Assembly: GCA_030673895.1 (NCBI GenBank)
Contig: JAUTCR010000067.1
Span: forward strand, 1-64,000
Direction of reading: 5' to 3'
Source of the DNA: Verrucomicrobiota bacterium JB023
Lineage (GTDB): Bacteria > Verrucomicrobiota > Verrucomicrobiia > Verrucomicrobiales > Akkermansiaceae
Length of the DNA stretch: 64,000 bases
Shown: in pieces, positions 17,313 through 25,925 of the stretch
How positions within the stretch are numbered: position 1 is the first letter of the stretch
Layout: each line of letters opens with the position of its first letter
Notes under the pieces: model-generated
Database searches by the model: none
Told to the model about the DNA's origin: nothing
What the model saw: the letters and a program-made list of their open reading frames with translations, nothing else
Program-made: the position numbers and the translations under genes

Positions 17313-18815
17313 ATGCAACAGGCAAGGGTAGCCGTAATAGGCTCGGGATTGGGCGGGATGTCGGCGGCGATTTCTTTGCGAGCCCATGGCTACGACGTCA
17401 CGGTCTTCGAGAAGAACGAGCGACCGGGTGGGAAGCTCAACGTGATGGAGAAGGACGGCTTCACCTTCGATCTCGGGCCCTCAATTTTCACATTGCCTGA
17501 ATACTTTGAGGCCCTCTTTGCGAGGGCGGGGAAGAAGATGGAGGACTACTTGCAGTTGCAGTCAGTCACCCCGCATTGGCGCAATTTCTTCGAGGACGGG
17601 CTGGTGCTCGATCTCTACGAGGAGGATGAGAAGATGCGGCGGGAGTTGGACAAGTTGCCCGGCGAGGGCGAGGCTCATTGGAGGGAGTTGCAGGCCTTTC
17701 TCGACTACGCGCGCGGCCAATATCAATTTGTCGAGCGCGGCTACTTTGCCAAGGGGCTGGATACGCTATGGAGCTTTCTCAAGTTCTATCATGTCGATCT
17801 CCTAACCGGGAAGAATGACTACCGCACCACGATGGCGGATGCCATTGCCTCCCGTCTAACGGATCCCAAGCTTCGGCTAATCTTTGAATACTTCATCAAG
17901 TATGTCGGTTCATCCGCGCTGAAGGCGCCGGGATACATGAATTTGATGCCAATCATCCAATTCGATAAAGGGCTGTGGTATGTGAAGGACGGGATGTATC
18001 ATCTCGCCAGCGGTCTTGCCCGCTTGATGGATGAGATGGGAATCCGCCTCGAGCTGGGGACCGAGATTCGTGCTCTCACGCGGGAGGGTAAGAAAGTGAC
18101 CGGGGTCGAGATGGCAGACGGAAGCCAGGAGGCTTTCGATATCGTGGTCAGCAACATGGAGGCGATACCCACCTATCGTCATCTCCTCAAGGAGCCGGCG
18201 AAACGCCTGCAAAAGCTGGAGAAGTTTGCCCCGGCCTGTTCGGGCATCGTGCTTCATCTGGGGACCGATCGCGTCTTTCCCCAGCTGGCCCATCATAACT
18301 TTTTCTACTCGGAGGATCAGCATAAGCATTTCCGCACCGTCTTCGAAAAACATCGAATCCCCGATGACCCGACCCTCTACGTCGTCGCTCCCACGCGAAC
18401 GGATCCCAGCAAGGCGCCCGAAGGCTGTGATAACATCAAAATCCTGCCCCACATTCCACCTCTGCAAGATGACCATGAGGTCTCTCATGACGAGTATGTC
18501 GCTCTGAAGGAACGCTGCCTCGATAAGATGGAGCGCTGTGGTCTCGAAGGCTTGCGGGAGAGTATCATCACCGAGGACTTGCTCACGCCGGTCGATATCG
18601 AGCGCATGTATCGCTCGAACCAAGGCTCCATCTATGGGGTGGTGACTGATTGGGAGAAGAACCGGGGGTTCAAGGCGCCGACGCGGAGCCAATTTTACCA
18701 GAATCTCTATTTTGCCGGAGGGAGTGCGAATCCTGGCGGCGGCATGCCGATGGTGATTCTCTCCGGGCAGAATTGCGCGGACCGCGTCCAGCGTGATTTC
18801 CCTCTCCGGTCATGA
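17313..18815 (+). CDS. crtP: CrtI-family oxidoreductase, CrtP-like (terminal carotenoid oxidase)
   Basis: Second CrtI-family flavoprotein of the cluster (500 residues; S. aureus CrtP is about 497). FAD motif VAVIGSGLGGMSAAISLRAHG, ERPGGKLNVMEKDGFTFDLGP, and C-terminal FAGGSANPGGGMPMVILSGQ, where the HPG of desaturases is NPG. In staphyloxanthin synthesis CrtP oxidises the terminal methyl of 4,4'-diaponeurosporene to an aldehyde. The assignment rests on gene order: crtP-crtQ-crtO-like genes overlap here, the same neighbours as in the Staphylococcus crtOPQMN operon. A desaturase role cannot be excluded. The stop overlaps the glycosyltransferase start (ATGA). Confidence 0.72.
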   Translation: MQQARVAVIGSGLGGMSAAISLRAHGYDVTVFEKNERPGGKLNVMEKDGFTFDLGPSIFTLPEYFEALFARAGKKMEDYLQLQSVTPHWRNFFEDGLVLDLYEEDEKMRRELDKLPGEGEAHWRELQAFLDYARGQYQFVERGYFAKGLDTLWSFLKFYHVDLLTGKNDYRTTMADAIASRLTDPKLRLIFEYFIKYVGSSALKAPGYMNLMPIIQFDKGLWYVKDGMYHLASGLARLMDEMGIRLELGTEIRALTREGKKVTGVEMADGSQEAFDIVVSNMEAIPTYRHLLKEPAKRLQKLEKFAPACSGIVLHLGTDRVFPQLAHHNFFYSEDQHKHFRTVFEKHRIPDDPTLYVVAPTRTDPSKAPEGCDNIKILPHIPPLQDDHEVSHDEYVALKERCLDKMERCGLEGLRESIITEDLLTPVDIERMYRSNQGSIYGVVTDWEKNRGFKAPTRSQFYQNLYFAGGSANPGGGMPMVILSGQNCADRVQRDFPLRS

Positions 18816-19900
18816 TCTGGCTCTTCCCCATTCTCGCGCTGCTCGGTTGGTTCGCCTTTTTCCTTATCTTTGGCCGGCCTCGTTACCTGACGAAGCAGGC
18901 GGAGGGGGAGCAGGCTCCGCTATCCGTCATCATTCCCGCGCGGGATGAGGAGGAGAATCTGGTGGGCCTACTGGCCAGCTTGCGGGAGCAAACGCTCAGG
19001 CCTCTGGAGGTGATTGTGGTGGATGATCAATCGGAAGACGACACCGCGCGCGTGGCCCGGCAGGGCGGGGCCGAGGTTCTGCCGGCTGTGGATTTACCTC
19101 CCGGATGGAAGGGAAAGCCCTGGGCTTGCCAACAGGGCGCCAATCTGGCACGCGGCGAGGCTTTCCTTTTTCTCGATGCTGATACCAGGCTGGAGCGCGA
19201 GGGCTTGGCGAAGCTTTGGGCTCAATACGAAGAGAGAACCGCGCTCTCGATCTTGCCTTATCATCGTCTCGGATCGCTGGTGGAAGAGCTCTCGGCTTTC
19301 TTCAATCTGTTGATGGCGATGGGATCGAACGCCTTCGCTCCCCGCTGGGAGCGGGAGATTGGACTATTCGGTCAGTCGCTGCTCATCGGGCGCACCGTCT
19401 ATCAGGAGATTGATGGCCATGAGCGGGTGAAGGACAAGGTGCTGGAGAATCTCTACCTCTCGCAGGAGCTGAGGAGGGCTGGAGTCAGCTGCCAGGCCTT
19501 CTTGGGGCGAGGCACCATTGTGATGAGGATGTTTCCCGAAGGGTTCGGCCAGCTCTGGGCGAGCTGGCAAAAAGGGGCGGTGGCTGGAGCGGGGGCGGCA
19601 CCGGGGCGGGCGCTTTTGTGGAGCTCGCTGTGGATCAGCGGGGCCATGTTCGCTCTCGTGGCAATCTTGCTGACGGGCCTCGGGGGGAGCTTTTACGCTT
19701 ATCTGGCTCTTGCGGTTTATGGGCTCTACGTGCTGCAGGGTGGGTGGGCCTTGCGGCGGATTGGCTCGTATTCTTGGGCGACCGCGCTCTTTTTCCCCAT
19801 CCCCTTGCTCTTTTATCAGTTTCTTTTTCTCAGTACCTTGGCTCGCGAGAAGCTTGGCTGGAGGTCGACTGTGAAGTGGAAGGGGCGGGATGTGGCTTGA
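18812..19900 (+). CDS. crtQ: CrtQ-like membrane glycosyltransferase (family 2)
   Basis: 362 residues with an N-terminal membrane helix, a GT-A domain and two or three C-terminal membrane helices. SVIIPARDEEENLVGLLASL and VVDDQSEDDTARVA are the nucleotide-sugar half, FLDADTRLE the metal-binding D-x-D equivalent. Layout and length (about 375 in S. aureus) match 4,4'-diaponeurosporenoate glycosyltransferase, which esterifies a sugar to the carotenoid carboxylate. It overlaps crtP by 4 bases and crtO by 11, so the three are co-translated. The transferred sugar cannot be read from sequence. Confidence 0.78.
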   Translation: MIWLFPILALLGWFAFFLIFGRPRYLTKQAEGEQAPLSVIIPARDEEENLVGLLASLREQTLRPLEVIVVDDQSEDDTARVARQGGAEVLPAVDLPPGWKGKPWACQQGANLARGEAFLFLDADTRLEREGLAKLWAQYEERTALSILPYHRLGSLVEELSAFFNLLMAMGSNAFAPRWEREIGLFGQSLLIGRTVYQEIDGHERVKDKVLENLYLSQELRRAGVSCQAFLGRGTIVMRMFPEGFGQLWASWQKGAVAGAGAAPGRALLWSSLWISGAMFALVAILLTGLGGSFYAYLALAVYGLYVLQGGWALRRIGSYSWATALFFPIPLLFYQFLFLSTLAREKLGWRSTVKWKGRDVA

Positions 19901-20378
19901 GTTATCAAGGTGGCAGATTGCCCTACTGAACGTCCTCGGCATCCCCGCCGCCCACCTGCTGATCTCTTGGTGGGTGACGCAATGGCCGACCCCTTTGGTC
20001 GAGCGCTTGCTCAGATTTCTTCCCATTCCCCGCTCGGAGGCGGCAATCCACCGCTTGGTCGGTGTAAGGCGCTGGAAGCGTCTTCTGCCAGATGCTGCCG
20101 GCTGGTTCGGTGGCGTCAGCAAGGGGGAGTTGCCGGCAATTTTCGCAAAAGATGACAACGGGTTGAAGGCCTTCCGGGTTGAAGCGGGGCGAGGAGAGTT
20201 CGCCCATTGGCTGCAGCTGGCGGTCATTTCAAGCTTTGTGATCTGGACGCCGGGGGCGGGAGCCTGGGTCATCGTTGCCTACGCCGGCTTATCCAATCTT
20301 CCTTGCCTCCTGAGCCTGCGCTCGCTCCGGCTCCGATTGGACAAGCTGATTAATGCCAAATCTTGCCCGGACCGCTGA
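19890..20378 (+). CDS. crtO: CrtO-like glycosyl-carotenoate acyltransferase
   Basis: 162 residues (S. aureus CrtO about 165). N-terminal and central hydrophobic segments frame a short core. The pattern GVRRWKRLLPD ... FRVEAGRGEFAHWLQL ... LSNLPCLLSLRSLRLRLDKL parallels the Staphylococcus protein (RKWK-x3-D, E-x2-R-x-E-x2-HW, N-x-P-x5-R-x2-R-x-RL), from memory of that sequence. CrtO adds a fatty acyl chain to the sugar of glycosyl-4,4'-diaponeurosporenoate, the last step of staphyloxanthin. This small, specific enzyme is the strongest marker that the cluster makes an acylated glycosyl carotenoate. It begins inside the end of crtQ. Confidence 0.8.
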   Translation: MWLELSRWQIALLNVLGIPAAHLLISWWVTQWPTPLVERLLRFLPIPRSEAAIHRLVGVRRWKRLLPDAAGWFGGVSKGELPAIFAKDDNGLKAFRVEAGRGEFAHWLQLAVISSFVIWTPGAGAWVIVAYAGLSNLPCLLSLRSLRLRLDKLINAKSCPDR

Positions 20379-20449
20379 GATGCAGGGTTTTCCTTTGATT
20401 GAGATTTCTGCTTTTGCCTTTCGCCTCGCTGCCCTTAGTCTCCCCCGCG

Positions 20450-21721
20450 ATGGCCAACTGGAATCATCTAGCCCTGGAAGTTCTTGAGCACTTTTGGAAG
20501 CCAAAGTGGAAAAAGGAAGCCTTGGCCACTTACAAGGGAGGGGAGAAATTCCTTAATTATAAGCGGGATCTGATCGAGCCGGACCGGGCCAACGAAATCA
20601 AATCCCGTCTTCGTGATCTCAAGCTCGCCATCCGCAAGCGCGATCAAGAGGCCATCAAGGAGGCAAGCAAGCAGCTCGTCGGCACCTGCGAGCATTCGCT
20701 GAGGTCCTACCGACCACCTGATGCTCTGGCTGAGAACATCGAAGTCCTCTTCGTGGCCATCGCGGTGGCTCTAGGCATCCGGGCCTACTACCTGCAACCC
20801 TTCCGCATCCCCACCGGGTCCATGCAGCCCACCTTGAACGGAATCATTGGCCATGTGGAGCCCGACCCGAGCTGGAAAAAGCCGAACATCATCACCCAGG
20901 CCTTCCACAAGGTCACTGAGGGGCGGACCTACGTGAAGAAGGTGGCCGATGACGATGTCGTCATCACCTACAACAACATCAAGGACCGGCAATTCCTCTG
21001 GTTTTTCACCAAAACGGATATTCGTCTCTCAAATGGTGAGACGGTCACCGTCAATGGCTCCAAGAATGCGATTCTCTCCGGCCTCGGCCTCGGCGAACGC
21101 ATGGGAATCATGGATGAGCACGGCAATTACCTCCGTGGCGCCCGCCTCAAGCCCATCGTGGTGAAGGAGGGCGAAGTCATCGTGCAAGGATGGGTCGATA
21201 CCGGCGACCTTGTTTTAGTCGACAAGTTCTCCTACCACTTCCGCAAGCCCAGACGAGGTGAAGTCTTCGTCTTCGAAACCCGCGGTATCGAGAAAATCAT
21301 CTCGGACGAAAAAACCAAGAATCAGAACCGCGGCTCCCACTACATCAAGCGCTTGGTGGGCGTGCCCGGCGATACTCTCCGGGTGGAAAGGCCAAATCTC
21401 TTAATCAACGGTAAGCCAGCCGAAGAGAAGGGCATCAAGAAGGTGATGAGCCTGAAAGATGGCTATGAAGGCTACTACAATATCGACCGGTTCATCGATA
21501 AATCGCCCGAGGATCCCATCGGTTTCGAGACGTTCCTTAACGAGCCAAGTTCGACCATCACCTTGGATGAGGGGCACGGGAAGGACCAGTATTTCGCGAT
21601 GGGTGACAATTCCAACAACTCCTCGGATTCCCGCTACTGGGGACCGGTCGACGAGTATCTTCTGGTGGGACCCGGCTTGTTCACGCTTTGGCCCTTCGAG
21701 CACTTCGGCTTCATTCGCTAG
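20450..21721 (+). CDS. lepB: signal peptidase I
   Basis: Membrane serine protease of the Ser/Lys dyad type that removes Sec/Tat signal peptides. 423 residues from the ATG at 20450 (the TTG at 20399 would add 17). An N-terminal helical charged region of about 90 residues precedes the membrane anchor ENIEVLFVAIAVALGIRAYY; the catalytic serine lies in RIPTGSMQPTL, the lysine in SHYIKRLVGVPGD, and box E is GDNSNNSSDSRYWG. It is longer than E. coli LepB (324) because of the N-terminal region and insertions. It sits in the same direction between crtO and the synthase gene, within an otherwise pigment-dedicated run. Confidence 0.94.
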   Translation: MANWNHLALEVLEHFWKPKWKKEALATYKGGEKFLNYKRDLIEPDRANEIKSRLRDLKLAIRKRDQEAIKEASKQLVGTCEHSLRSYRPPDALAENIEVLFVAIAVALGIRAYYLQPFRIPTGSMQPTLNGIIGHVEPDPSWKKPNIITQAFHKVTEGRTYVKKVADDDVVITYNNIKDRQFLWFFTKTDIRLSNGETVTVNGSKNAILSGLGLGERMGIMDEHGNYLRGARLKPIVVKEGEVIVQGWVDTGDLVLVDKFSYHFRKPRRGEVFVFETRGIEKIISDEKTKNQNRGSHYIKRLVGVPGDTLRVERPNLLINGKPAEEKGIKKVMSLKDGYEGYYNIDRFIDKSPEDPIGFETFLNEPSSTITLDEGHGKDQYFAMGDNSNNSSDSRYWGPVDEYLLVGPGLFTLWPFEHFGFIR

Positions 21722-21745
21722 TCGTTCACACTCAAATTATTCCTT

Positions 21746-22582
21746 TTGACTGAAGCTCAAAATATCACCCGCAAGGCCAAGTCGAATCTCGCTTTCGCGC
21801 TCTTGTCCTTGCCGAAAGAGAATCGGGACGACGTCACGATTTTTTACGCTTTCTGCCGGCAGATTGACGATTTAGCGGACGATCCCGATCTTCCCGAGGA
21901 CGAGAAGATCGAAGGTCTCAAGCGCTGGAAACAGCTCTTCACCGATGGCTTGGAGGGAAGCAGCGAGCTGGAATCCGAGGTGTTGCGTATCAAGGAAAAG
22001 CACAACATCCCCGCCGAGCGCTTCGTGAATCTGATCGAGGGCTGCGAGATGGATCTCGTGCCCCAGCGTTTCGAGACTTGGGAGGACCTCCAGGGTTACA
22101 CCTATCGGGTTGCCTCGACAGTCGGCCTCATTTGTCTGCCGCTCTTTGGTTCCAAGGATCCCGAGGCGGAGAAATATGCCGTCACCCTGGGCCACGCCCT
22201 GCAGCTCACGAATATCATGCGGGATGTAGGCGAGGACCTTGACAACGGTGAACGCATCTATCTGCCAATCGCTGATCTCAAGCGCTTCAACTACAGCGAG
22301 GCCGATCTGGAGAATCGAGTTTACGATGAGCGCTTCCGTGAGATGATGGCCTTCCAAGCCGAGCGGGCCAATCGGCTTTTTGCCGAGGCGCGGGAACTCG
22401 TGCCGAGTGGTGACCGGAGGAATTTGGTCGCTGCCGAGATGATGCGCTCGCTTTATCACGTCCTCTTGGAGAAAATGATGGCGGACGACTTCAAGGTCTT
22501 TCACCAACGATATCGTTTGGCCAAGTGGAGAAAGGTGCTCACGCTTGTTCTTCACTTTCTGCGCTCGCGCATTTCCGATTGA
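21746..22582 (+). CDS. squalene/phytoene synthase family enzyme (CrtM- or HpnD-like)
   Basis: 278-residue trans-isoprenyl diphosphate synthase that joins two prenyl diphosphates head to head. Both aspartate-rich motifs are present: FCRQIDDLADDPD and NIMRDVGEDLDNGERIYLP, with the intervening TYRVASTVGLICLPLFG. In the staphyloxanthin pathway this step is CrtM (dehydrosqualene synthase, about 287 residues). The SNLAFALLSLPKE start and the CEMDLVPQRFETWEDL region look as close to HpnD (presqualene diphosphate synthase), so a squalene-route enzyme is equally possible. Start is TTG at 21746, 24 bases after lepB; no better start seen. Confidence 0.82.
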   Translation: MTEAQNITRKAKSNLAFALLSLPKENRDDVTIFYAFCRQIDDLADDPDLPEDEKIEGLKRWKQLFTDGLEGSSELESEVLRIKEKHNIPAERFVNLIEGCEMDLVPQRFETWEDLQGYTYRVASTVGLICLPLFGSKDPEAEKYAVTLGHALQLTNIMRDVGEDLDNGERIYLPIADLKRFNYSEADLENRVYDERFREMMAFQAERANRLFAEARELVPSGDRRNLVAAEMMRSLYHVLLEKMMADDFKVFHQRYRLAKWRKVLTLVLHFLRSRISD

Positions 22583-22592
22583 GAGGTGCTTT

Positions 22593-23051
22593 TCAATTGG
22601 CCGCGTTGTTGGCGGCCCGGCGCCAGACAAGCGAGCTGAGCCAAAAGGAGAAGGTGATCACGAGCGGATTGTCGCCCTCTCCCGTGATTGTCGCCTTGCG
22701 GGTGAAGGGATGATTCGGCGCAATCTTCAGCCGATGGCCAGGGCCGGAGAGAGTCATCGTTCTCCCCAAGCCGGCGGGTTGCAGGATGTGATGGCCTGCC
22801 GCGGATTTGATACGAAAGCGACGGGTGAGAGGATTGCTCTTGTGAGCGCCAAGAAGGTGTTCGTTCCCTTGCCAGACCTGCCATTCACCACTGAGGAATC
22901 CCTGCTTTTTCACCTCGAAACGTTGACCTTCGATCAGGAGACTCCCGCTCTCACCGAAGACATCAAGCTCGCTCCGAGCAGTCCATGAAGCGCCAGTGAG
23001 GGTGTAACCCCAGCTGAAAAAGCCCTTGGGCCGACATTGAATGATTGGCAT
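22593..23051 (-). CDS. uncharacterised protein, possibly LURP/tubby-like
   Basis: 152 residues from MPIIQCRPKGFF, which has an AGGA ribosome site about 9 bases upstream; the ORF track starts 10 codons earlier. Mostly beta-strand in appearance with repeated G-x-x-L/V turns (DVFGESGSLLIEGQRFEV, GRTMTLSGPGHRLKI) and a hydrophobic C-terminal helix (VITFSFWLSSLVW). That arrangement recalls LURP-one/tubby-like folds, but this is a weak impression. No signal peptide. It converges on the synthase gene with a 10-base gap. Confidence 0.55.
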   Translation of the reverse strand: MPIIQCRPKGFFSWGYTLTGASWTARSELDVFGESGSLLIEGQRFEVKKQGFLSGEWQVWQGNEHLLGAHKSNPLTRRFRIKSAAGHHILQPAGLGRTMTLSGPGHRLKIAPNHPFTRKATITGEGDNPLVITFSFWLSSLVWRRAANNAAN

Positions 23052-23119
23052 GAGCTTATCCTGAAGGCTCCCTCGGGCCAATAGCTCCTACAAAATGAGG
23101 GCGAAATTACCACCTCCCT

Positions 23120-23962
23120 TCACTCAGGCTTCTCGACGTCCCAAGCAGTCAGCCAGCGATGGGTCGTCTTCTCGAAGCCCCTGGTGAGAAGGCGCTCCTC
23201 CATCTCAGGGAAGTGGGCCGCCCCGTAGAAAATGCCGATGTTGGTTTTGCCTGCTTTGATTTGTTCGTCGAGGATGAGGAAGCATTTCTCGTTTCTCTCA
23301 CCGATGATGATGTTGTCTCCGGCGATCGCCGCCGCGGCCTCGTCGCCGGTGTCCATGTTCTTCATCATCTGCAGCTTCAGTCCCGAGCTGTCGCCCGAGA
23401 GGATGGCCCGCATCAGCAGGCCCATATCAACACCGCCGAAGGCGTCGCCAGTGATCTCGCTATTCTTGGCATTCGCTTCAAAGGCGAAGGCGAGGATCTC
23501 GTCCTCCTTGCCATCCATCACGTCGTCATACTCGGCGAGCGTCAGGTCAGCGTGGACAAAGTTATCCGCCGTGTAATCGATGTGATGGACTTGCTCGCTG
23601 AGCTGCATGCTGCGGGCGAAGGAGCCATAGATATCGCGCAAGCCTTCTGCCGGGCGACCGTCCACCGGCTTCTCCGGCTGGCCTTGGCCATTGAGGAATT
23701 GCGCTGCCTTCTCGCCCCCAATCAGCTCGAAGAGGACCACCTCGTAATCCCGAAAAGTCTCATTGAGCTTCTGATAATAGCCCTCATCCCCGATGTGGAC
23801 GGCTCCAATGAGGGTGATGGCCAAATCCTCTTTTTCATAGGTCGTGATTGAGGTCTGGAGGCGGGCTCGCCCTTCATCCTCATCGACTTGAATGAAATCG
23901 GTTGGCTCCTCCGCGGGAAGGAGTCCGAGCAAGAGAAGCGAGACAAAGAGCGACTTAATCAT
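23120..23962 (-). CDS. TraB/TIKI-type (PrgY/GumN superfamily) secreted hydrolase-like protein
   Basis: 280 residues with a signal peptide (IKSLFVSLLLLGLLPAEE). ITLIGAVHIGDEGYYQKLNETFRDYEVVLFELIG contains the G-x-x-H strand-loop and paired acidic residue that open the TraB/TIKI fold, and a second G-A-A-H (IFYGAAHFPEMEERL) lies near the C-terminus as in the family. Characterised members are metalloproteases or pheromone-inactivating proteins; the activity here is unknown. It is convergent with nothing and followed on the same strand by the hypothetical at 22593. Confidence 0.72.
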   Translation of the reverse strand: MIKSLFVSLLLLGLLPAEEPTDFIQVDEDEGRARLQTSITTYEKEDLAITLIGAVHIGDEGYYQKLNETFRDYEVVLFELIGGEKAAQFLNGQGQPEKPVDGRPAEGLRDIYGSFARSMQLSEQVHHIDYTADNFVHADLTLAEYDDVMDGKEDEILAFAFEANAKNSEITGDAFGGVDMGLLMRAILSGDSSGLKLQMMKNMDTGDEAAAAIAGDNIIIGERNEKCFLILDEQIKAGKTNIGIFYGAAHFPEMEERLLTRGFEKTTHRWLTAWDVEKPE

Positions 23963-24024
23963 GGCCGCTTCAATTAATCACAGACTCGCCGGCACACACC
24001 AAATATTTCTTGCTGAATGCGTGG

Positions 24025-24432
24025 TCACTTTCTCGCGTAGGCCCGCGGGCCAGTGCCAGAGCTTAGGAATCCTCTCCGGATTGGCTCGGCGATACTGAAG
24101 GTGATTAGTCCATCCGAGCGGAGGGTCAGAGTCACGGGACCGGCGATAGGGGTCGGATTACTCAGAGTTGGCACCGGGAGGCGAAGGCGCTGGCTGCGAC
24201 CGCTGACGACGACACCGTGGCGAGGCCGATAGAATTCGAATTGTTGCGGCCGACGCCCCCGGGGTTTCACTTCCAGGATGGTTTGCTCAGTCGCCGCGAC
24301 GATCATCACGGTTTGGCCTTCTTCCACCGTCACCGTGTCACGTGCTCCGCTAAGGGAGCCATACTCCTGCGCGGAGGCCAGGCCCGCCGCGGTGATAAGA
24401 AAAGAGATGAACAGGGAGCAGATTGTCTTCAT
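24025..24432 (-). CDS. small secreted protein of unknown function
   Basis: 135 residues: signal peptide ICSLFISFLITAAGLASAQ then a compact beta-rich domain with high Arg content and TVEEGQTVMIVAATEQT, GPVTLTLRSDGLITFSI. I do not recognise a family. Same orientation as the TraB-like gene, 62 bases upstream of it, so the two may share a transcript. Confidence 0.6.
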   Translation of the reverse strand: MKTICSLFISFLITAAGLASAQEYGSLSGARDTVTVEEGQTVMIVAATEQTILEVKPRGRRPQQFEFYRPRHGVVVSGRSQRLRLPVPTLSNPTPIAGPVTLTLRSDGLITFSIAEPIRRGFLSSGTGPRAYARK

Positions 24433-24750
24433 GCCGACTCAAGTCGCAACAGGCTTAGAGCCAAAGGTCAACTTAATCACTGTCATTGGCTGACGGCGGC
24501 TTGGACGCGCCTTTCGAGTCTCTTTTTAACGTTTTCTGGATGAATGGATTAAAAAAATGTGGCGAAAGGTGGTTGTTGCGGAGTGATTAAAATTTATTCT
24601 TTCCCGACATTCTTGCGGTCAGTGCCAAAGCCCCGATTTAGGGGAAGGCAGGACCGCTACGTAAGGGGGCGCTTGGCTTCTCGTTTGGCGAGTCCCATTT
24701 TCACTTCTAATTAAAAATTGCGAAAATAAGGACTGCAGGTAGTTTGCAGC
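24433..24750. other. gene-free interval, divergent promoter region
   Basis: About 320 bases between divergent genes. The centre is AT-rich (runs such as ATTAAAAAAATG and GATTAAAATTTATTC), which is suitable for promoters in both directions. I saw no RNA gene and no strong palindrome. Confidence 0.45.
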
Positions 24751-25368
24751 GTGAATCGCGGAATGCTCATCGCAAAGGTGGCGGGTCTCTTGCTCGTTGT
24801 CTGGCTCGTTGTCTTTGGGATCAAGTCTTTGGTGGCTCCCCATCAGGCCACGCCGGAGAAGGTCAATCGCTTGGTTTCGGAAGCGAATTTTGAAGACTAT
24901 TCCGACCAAGAGCGTGTCCCGAATTCGGCAATCGCCGAGCAGCGGGAGGAGGTCATGGAGGAGGTTGCCGAAGTGGTCAATCGCCTCGGGCTTGAGGAGC
25001 GGGAAACGACCCGCGACACTCTTGAAGGCTTCTGGGCGAAGATGTCCGGGCAAGAGCGGGAGCGCTTCGTGGACCTGACGATGGAGTCGTTCTATCAGTT
25101 CTTCGAAGCCCTTGATGCCATGACGCCGGAAGCGCGCCGGAGCTTTGTGGAGAAAGGGCTCCGGGAGCTGGAGGATGGGAGCACCGAGAGGCGGCTTGAG
25201 CGCCTGATGTCGCGGGACCCGCAGATTCTTGAGAAAATTACCGAGAACGGCATGAAGGCCTACTTCGATACCGCGAGTGCGGAGACCAAGATGGAATTGG
25301 CTCCGTTCTTAAAAGCCACCAACGAAGTCCTCCAAGGGATGCGGGGGAAACCCTTTCAAGGCCAATGA
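24751..25368 (+). CDS. membrane-anchored helical protein of unknown function
   Basis: 205 residues beginning at GTG. One N-terminal membrane helix (AKVAGLLLVVWLVVFGIKSLV) and then an all-helical, strongly charged periplasmic part (REEVMEEVAEVVNRLGLEERE, RERFVDLTMESFYQFFEALDAM). Its end overlaps the prepilin-like gene by 4 bases (ATGA), so it is likely part of the same envelope system. No family recognised. Confidence 0.62.
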   Translation: MNRGMLIAKVAGLLLVVWLVVFGIKSLVAPHQATPEKVNRLVSEANFEDYSDQERVPNSAIAEQREEVMEEVAEVVNRLGLEERETTRDTLEGFWAKMSGQERERFVDLTMESFYQFFEALDAMTPEARRSFVEKGLRELEDGSTERRLERLMSRDPQILEKITENGMKAYFDTASAETKMELAPFLKATNEVLQGMRGKPFQGQ

Positions 25369-25895
25369 AGCGCGCCTTCACCATGCCGGAACTTCTCGTC
25401 GTCATCGCGGTCATTGCCGCGCTGGCGGGGATTGCCATCCCCATCGGGATGGGGATCTATCGAAAGGCGCAGAAGGTTCGCTGCCAAAGCAATCTGCGCG
25501 AGATTGGCCTCGCCTTGGATGCTTATGCCAATGATCATCGTGGCAACTTGCCGGACCTCATGTCGATGCGTCGGAAGAAGAACGAAGACCTTCCAGTTTT
25601 GGAGACCGTGCTCTCTCGCTATTTGACGAACCCGGAGGTTTTCCGCTGTCCCGCAGATAAGGAGTTTTACCAGAAATCAGGTTCCAGCTACGCTTGGAAT
25701 CATTTGGTCAGCGGGATGAATGTGAATATGATGGAGTTTTTTGGCTCCGAGGAGAGGTCTAGTATTCCCCTCGTTGGAGACAAGGAGGCCTTCCATGGCA
25801 AGGAGGATGGAACGAACTTGCTCTACGGCGACTTCCGCGCCCGTGACAAGGTGAGATTCCAGACCGGTGGAGGAGCCCTGGGGCACGCTCGTTAG
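25365..25895 (+). CDS. type IV prepilin-like / type II secretion pseudopilin-like protein
   Basis: 176 residues with a classic type III signal: KRA then FTMPELLVVIAVIAALAGIAIP, with Glu at position +5 of the mature protein. The residue before the cut is Ala instead of the usual Gly, which prepilin peptidases sometimes accept. The C-terminal part (VFRCPADKEF, GTNLLYGDFRARDKV) matches the H-x9-DG-like proteins abundant in Verrucomicrobiota and Planctomycetota. Role (pilus, secretion, surface) is undetermined. Co-transcribed with the preceding gene. Confidence 0.85.
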   Translation: MKRAFTMPELLVVIAVIAALAGIAIPIGMGIYRKAQKVRCQSNLREIGLALDAYANDHRGNLPDLMSMRRKKNEDLPVLETVLSRYLTNPEVFRCPADKEFYQKSGSSYAWNHLVSGMNVNMMEFFGSEERSSIPLVGDKEAFHGKEDGTNLLYGDFRARDKVRFQTGGGALGHAR

Positions 25896-25925
25896 AGTCA
25901 ACTGTTAGTAGTCCGCGCGAATTTG

